The notes under the pieces: model-generated
Database searches by the model: none
What the model was told of the DNA's origin: nothing
The model's input: only the letters and a program-made list of their open reading frames with translations
Shown: one piece after another, positions 60,489 through 64,000 of the stretch
Position numbering within the stretch: position 1 is the first letter of the stretch
Layout: every line of letters begins with the position of its first letter
From: Asanoa ferruginea
GTDB taxonomy: Bacteria > Actinomycetota > Actinomycetes > Mycobacteriales > Micromonosporaceae
Direction: 5' to 3'
NCBI RefSeq assembly: GCF_003387075.1
Contig: NZ_QUMQ01000001.1
Span: 3,348,001 to 3,412,000 of the forward strand
Length of the DNA stretch: 64,000 nucleotides
Translations under genes and position numbers: made by a program

Positions 60489-63400
60489 CTACCCCTCAGC
60501 GGGCCGAGGCAGTGCGGCCTCGATCAGCGCGCTCTGCTCGGCGTCGTGCAGCCGGGTCGAGCCCACCGACGGCGCCGCGGCCGCCGGGCGGGAGATCCGC
60601 CGCAGCCGCACGCCCTCGAGGTGCTCGAGCAGGTTGAGCGCGACGAACGACCAGGCACCCTGGTTGGCCGGCTCTTCCTGCACCCAGGCGAAGTCGACCG
60701 CGTTGGGGAACTGCGCCAGCGCCGCCTTTACCTCGTCGACGGGGAGCGGGTAGAGCTGCTCCATGCGTACGAGTGCGGTGTCGGTGATCTTGCGCTCGGC
60801 GCGGGCCTGCACCAGGTCGTAGTAGAGCTTGCCGGAGCAGAGCAGCACCCGCCGCACACCGGCCGGGTCGAGCCCGCTGGTGTCGGGGATGACCGGCTGG
60901 AAGCTGCCGGTGGCGAAGTCTTCCACCGACGAGACGACCAGCTTGTGCCGCAGCAGCGACTTGGGCGTGAAGACCACCAGCGGCTTGCGCTTCGACGACA
61001 GGGCCTGCCGGCGCAGCAGGTGGAAGTAGTTGGCCGGGGTGGTCGGGATGGCCACCCGCATGTTGTCTTCGGCGCACATCTGGAGCCAGCGCTCGGGCCG
61101 GCCGGAGGTGTGGTCGGGACCCTGGCCCTCGTGGCCGTGCGGGAGCAGCAGCGTCAGCGCCGACTGCTGGCCCCACTTGACCTCGCCCGAAGTGATGAAC
61201 TCGTCGATCACCGACTGGGCGCCGCTGGCGAAGTCGCCGAACTGGGCCTCCCACAACACCAGCGCCTCGGTGTTCTCCACCGAGTAGCCGTATTCGAAGC
61301 CCATCGCGGCGTATTCGGAGAGCAGCGAGTCGTGGATGAAGAACCGGGCGCGGTCCTTCGTGAGCGTCTGCAGCGGCAGGAAGTCTTTGCCGGTGTCGGC
61401 GTCGACGACCGAGGCGTGCCGCTGCACGAACGTGCCGCGGCGCGAGTCCTGGCCGGCCAGCCGGACGGTGAGCCCGTCGGCCAGCAGCGTGCCGAACGCG
61501 ATGATCTCGCCGAAGCCCCAGTCGATGTTGCCCTCGACAGACATCTTGTGGCGCCGGTCGAGCAACTGCTGGAGCCGCTTGTGCGGGGTGAAGCCCTCCG
61601 GCAGGTTGACGTGTGCCTCGCCGACCGCGCGGACCGCCTCGATCGGAACGGCCGTCTCGACCGCCGGCTCCGGCTCGGGCTGACGGCTGCGCACCGGCCG
61701 GGTGCCGCTGGCCGCCGCGTCGCGGGTCGCCTTGAACACCTGCTCGAGCTGGGCCTGGTAGTCACGGAGCAGCTCTTCGGCGTCGTCGACGGTGATGTCG
61801 CCGCGGCCGATCAGCTCCTCGGTGTAGAGCTTCCGGACCGAACGCTTCTGGTCGATGATCGCGTACATCAGCGGGTTGGTCATCGAAGGGTCGTCGCCCT
61901 CGTTGTGACCGCGGCGCCGGTAGCAGACCAGGTCGATCACCACGTCTTTGTTGAACGCCTGGCGGTATTCGAACGCCAGCCGCGCGACCCGGACGACGGC
62001 TTCGGGGTCGTCGCCGTTGACGTGGAAGATCGGCGCCTGGATCATCCGGGCGACGTCGGTCGAGTAGAGCGACGAGCGCGAGTATTCCGGCGCGGTGGTG
62101 AAGCCGACCTGGTTGTTGACCACCACGTGCACGGTGCCGCCGGTGCGGTAGCCGCGCAGCTGCGAGAGGTTGAGCGTCTCCGCGACCACGCCCTGGCCCG
62201 CGAAGGCCGCGTCGCCGTGGATGGCCAGCGGCAGGACGGTGTAGCCCTCCAGCTTGAGGTCGATGCGGTCCTGCTTGGCCCGGACGATGCCTTCCATCAC
62301 CGGGTCGACGGCTTCGAGGTGCGACGGGTTGGCGGTCACCGAGACGCTGATCGCGTGCTCACCGTCGGGCGTCGTGAACTTGCCGTTCTGGCCCAGGTGG
62401 TATTTCACGTCGCCGGAGCCGTGCGCCGACTTCGGGTCGATGTGCCCCTCGAACTCGGAGAAGATCTTCTCGTAGGGCTTGCCGACGATGTTGGCGAGCA
62501 CGTTGAGCCGGCCGCGGTGGGCCATCCCGATCACGACCTCGTCGAGGTCGCCCTCGGCGGCGGTCTGGAGCACCTCGTCGAGCAGCGGGATCAGCGACTC
62601 TCCACCTTCGAGCGAGAAGCGCTTCTGGCCTACGTATTTCGTCTGCAGGAAGGTTTCGAACGCCTCGGCCGCGTTGAGCCGGTTGAGGATGTGCTTCTGC
62701 TCCTCCGGCGTCGGCTTCTCGTATTTGCGCTCTATCCGGTCCTGGATCCAGCGCCGCTCTTCCGGGTCCTGGATGTGCATGTATTCGATGCCGACCCGGC
62801 GGCAGTAGCTGTCGCGCAGCACGCCGAGGATGTCGCGCAGCTTGAGCGTCTGCTTGCCCGCGAAACCGCCGACCGGGAAGCTGCGGTCGAGGTCCCACAG
62901 GGTCAGATCGTGCTGGAGCACGTCGAGGTCGGGGTGCCTGCGCATCTTGAACTCGAGCGGGTCGGTGTCGGCCATCAGGTGACCGCGCACCCGGTAGGCG
63001 TGGATCAGCTCGATCACCCGCGCGGTCTTGTCGATCGCGCCCTCGGAGCTGACCGCGACGTCGCGCATCCAGCGGACCGGCTCGTAGGGGATCCGCAGCG
63101 AGGTGAAGATCTGGTCGTAGAAGCCGCGCTCGCCGAGCACCAGCTCGTGGATCGCCTTGAGGAACTCGCCGGACTGCGCGCCCTGGATGATCCGGTGGTC
63201 GTAGGTGCTGGTCAGCGTGATGATCTTGCTGACGGCGAGGTCGGCCAGCCGCTCTTCGGACATGCCGGCGTAGGGGGCCGGGTATTCCATCGCGCCGACG
63301 CCGATGATCGTGCCCTGGCCGACCATCAGCCGGGGCTGCGAGTGCACGGTGCCGATGCCGCCCGGGTTGGTCAGCGAGATCGTCGTGCCGGCGTAGTCGT

Positions 63401-64000
63401 CCATGGTCAGCTCGTTGCGCCGGGCCCGCCGGACGATGTCCTCATAGGCCTGCCAGAACTGCCGGAAGTCCATCGCCTCGGCGCCCTTGATCGACGGCAC
63501 GACCAGAGTGCGGGTGCCGTCGGGACGCTTGAGGTCGATCGCGATGCCCAGGTTGATGTGGTTGGGCTGCACGACCGCGGGCTTGCCGCCGACCTCGGTG
63601 AACGAGTTGTTCATCTCCGGGATCTCGCGCAGCGCGCGGACCATCGCCCAGCCGATCAGGTGGGTGAAGCTGACCTTGCCACCCCGGCCGCGGGCCAGGT
63701 GGTTGTTGATCACGATGCGGTTGTCGACCAGGAGCTTCGCGGGCACGGCCCGGACGCTGGTCGCGGTCGGGACCGCGAGAGAGGCGTCCATGTTCTGGAC
63801 GATGCGCGCGGCGACGCCACGCAAGGGGGTGGTCTCGGCAGCCTTATCGGCCGCGGGCGCCGCGGCCTTGCTGGCGGGAGGAGAGGTCTTGGCGGGGGCG
63901 GGGGTCGTGGCGGGTCGCGGCTGCGCCGGGGCCTTGACGGCCTTCGCGGGGGTTTCCACCTTGCCGTCACTCTTCGCAGTTGCCGGGGTTACCTTCGCGG
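60489..64000 (-). CDS. kgd: Multifunctional 2-oxoglutarate dehydrogenase/decarboxylase (E2-E1 fusion), N-terminus off window
   Basis: The 3' part (about 1,170 codons) of the actinobacterial fused enzyme of the TCA cycle. Its frame is open to the right edge, so the N-terminal segment is missing. A Pro/Ala-rich linker is followed by the succinyltransferase (E2) domain with [12 protein letters not shown]. The thiamine-dependent E1 part then shows [29 protein letters not shown] and [11 protein letters not shown]. The C-terminal region has [13 protein letters not shown]. The internal GTG at 63959 is not a true start. Confidence 0.95.
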   Translation of the reverse strand, partial: AKVTPATAKSDGKVETPAKAVKAPAQPRPATTPAPAKTSPPASKAAAPAADKAAETTPLRGVAARIVQNMDASLAVPTATSVRAVPAKLLVDNRIVINNHLARGRGGKVSFTHLIGWAMVRALREIPEMNNSFTEVGGKPAVVQPNHINLGIAIDLKRPDGTRTLVVPSIKGAEAMDFRQFWQAYEDIVRRARRNELTMDDYAGTTISLTNPGGIGTVHSQPRLMVGQGTIIGVGAMEYPAPYAGMSEERLADLAVSKIITLTSTYDHRIIQGAQSGEFLKAIHELVLGERGFYDQIFTSLRIPYEPVRWMRDVAVSSEGAIDKTARVIELIHAYRVRGHLMADTDPLEFKMRRHPDLDVLQHDLTLWDLDRSFPVGGFAGKQTLKLRDILGVLRDSYCRRVGIEYMHIQDPEERRWIQDRIERKYEKPTPEEQKHILNRLNAAEAFETFLQTKYVGQKRFSLEGGESLIPLLDEVLQTAAEGDLDEVVIGMAHRGRLNVLANIVGKPYEKIFSEFEGHIDPKSAHGSGDVKYHLGQNGKFTTPDGEHAISVSVTANPSHLEAVDPVMEGIVRAKQDRIDLKLEGYTVLPLAIHGDAAFAGQGVVAETLNLSQLRGYRTGGTVHVVVNNQVGFTTAPEYSRSSLYSTDVARMIQAPIFHVNGDDPEAVVRVARLAFEYRQAFNKDVVIDLVCYRRRGHNEGDDPSMTNPLMYAIIDQKRSVRKLYTEELIGRGDITVDDAEELLRDYQAQLEQVFKATRDAAASGTRPVRSRQPEPEPAVETAVPIEAVRAVGEAHVNLPEGFTPHKRLQQLLDRRHKMSVEGNIDWGFGEIIAFGTLLADGLTVRLAGQDSRRGTFVQRHASVVDADTGKDFLPLQTLTKDRARFFIHDSLLSEYAAMGFEYGYSVENTEALVLWEAQFGDFASGAQSVIDEFITSGEVKWGQQSALTLLLPHGHEGQGPDHTSGRPERWLQMCAEDNMRVAIPTTPANYFHLLRRQALSSKRKPLVVFTPKSLLRHKLVVSSVEDFATGSFQPVIPDTSGLDPAGVRRVLLCSGKLYYDLVQARAERKITDTALVRMEQLYPLPVDEVKAALAQFPNAVDFAWVQEEPANQGAWSFVALNLLEHLEGVRLRRISRPAAAAPSVGSTRLHDAEQSALIEAALPRPAEG

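Overview
The window is a chromosomal segment of a very GC-rich actinobacterium. The gene content fits a filamentous, sporulating member, most likely of the Micromonosporaceae: an SsgA-like protein, two WhiB proteins, mycothiol-type SigR/RsrA, nickel SOD, a fused E2-E1 2-oxoglutarate dehydrogenase, many SpoIIE/RsbW/STAS regulators and many GTG starts. That placement is inferred from content only. About 66 protein genes are supported. No rRNA or tRNA gene, CRISPR array or intact transposase was seen. Several genes look leaderless, with a TAnnnT -10 box 6-7 nt before the start codon.

Layout. 1-3.6 kb: reverse-strand molybdenum hydroxylase (CO-dehydrogenase-like) operon coxD-coxE-coxS-coxL, with coxL running off the left edge. 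3.6-9.7 kb: two giant FtsX-type permeases without an adjacent ATPase. 10-16.5 kb: sugar-binding lipoprotein, purC, glpK, an atypical PRPP synthetase homologue, and a lysG/lysE amino-acid export pair. 16.6-26.3 kb: developmental and stress signalling. This part holds an SsgA-like protein, STAS and RsbW proteins, a SpoIIE phosphatase, a two-component pair, a sigma factor fused to a STAS domain and a STAS-HATPase fusion, interrupted by a less GC-rich Panacea/Fic toxin-antitoxin-like cassette. 26.3-36.4 kb: SDR, EamA-like transporter, hisN-rsgA-aroA, SRAP, WhiB, sigR-rsrA, the tiny ribosomal protein bL37, a biotinyl-carrier protein and a TetR regulator. This order resembles the mycobacterial aroA-sigH-pdtaS-whiB1 neighbourhood.

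36.4-47.4 kb: MFS drug pump under TetR, SIS sugar isomerase, PdtaS-type kinase, GT-C glycosyltransferase, then an assimilatory sulfur operon (Cys leader peptide, sirA, zinc-ribbon protein, cysH, sirohydrochlorin chelatase), and whiB1 with a CRP-like site. 47.7-57 kb: lipid kinase, quinone oxidoreductase, malic enzyme, sodX/sodN, a degenerate RsbW homologue beside an AT-rich gap, a secreted beta-helix protein and two paralogous secreted hydrolases. 57-64 kb: ackA-pta and a DUF6104 protein, then kgd, which runs off the right edge.

Main points for a second look: (1) the sigma-STAS fusion, whose STAS has DAAG where a phosphorylatable serine is expected, in a genome segment that also has an RsbW homologue without recognisable ATP-binding boxes; (2) the Panacea antitoxin with a VbhA-like tail next to a canonical Fic protein; (3) a compact multibranched hairpin cluster at 33.58-33.71 kb just before a sigma-R promoter; (4) long palindromes running exactly to the stop codons of two convergent gene pairs; (5) a 16-bp AT-rich palindrome between paralogous hydrolases.
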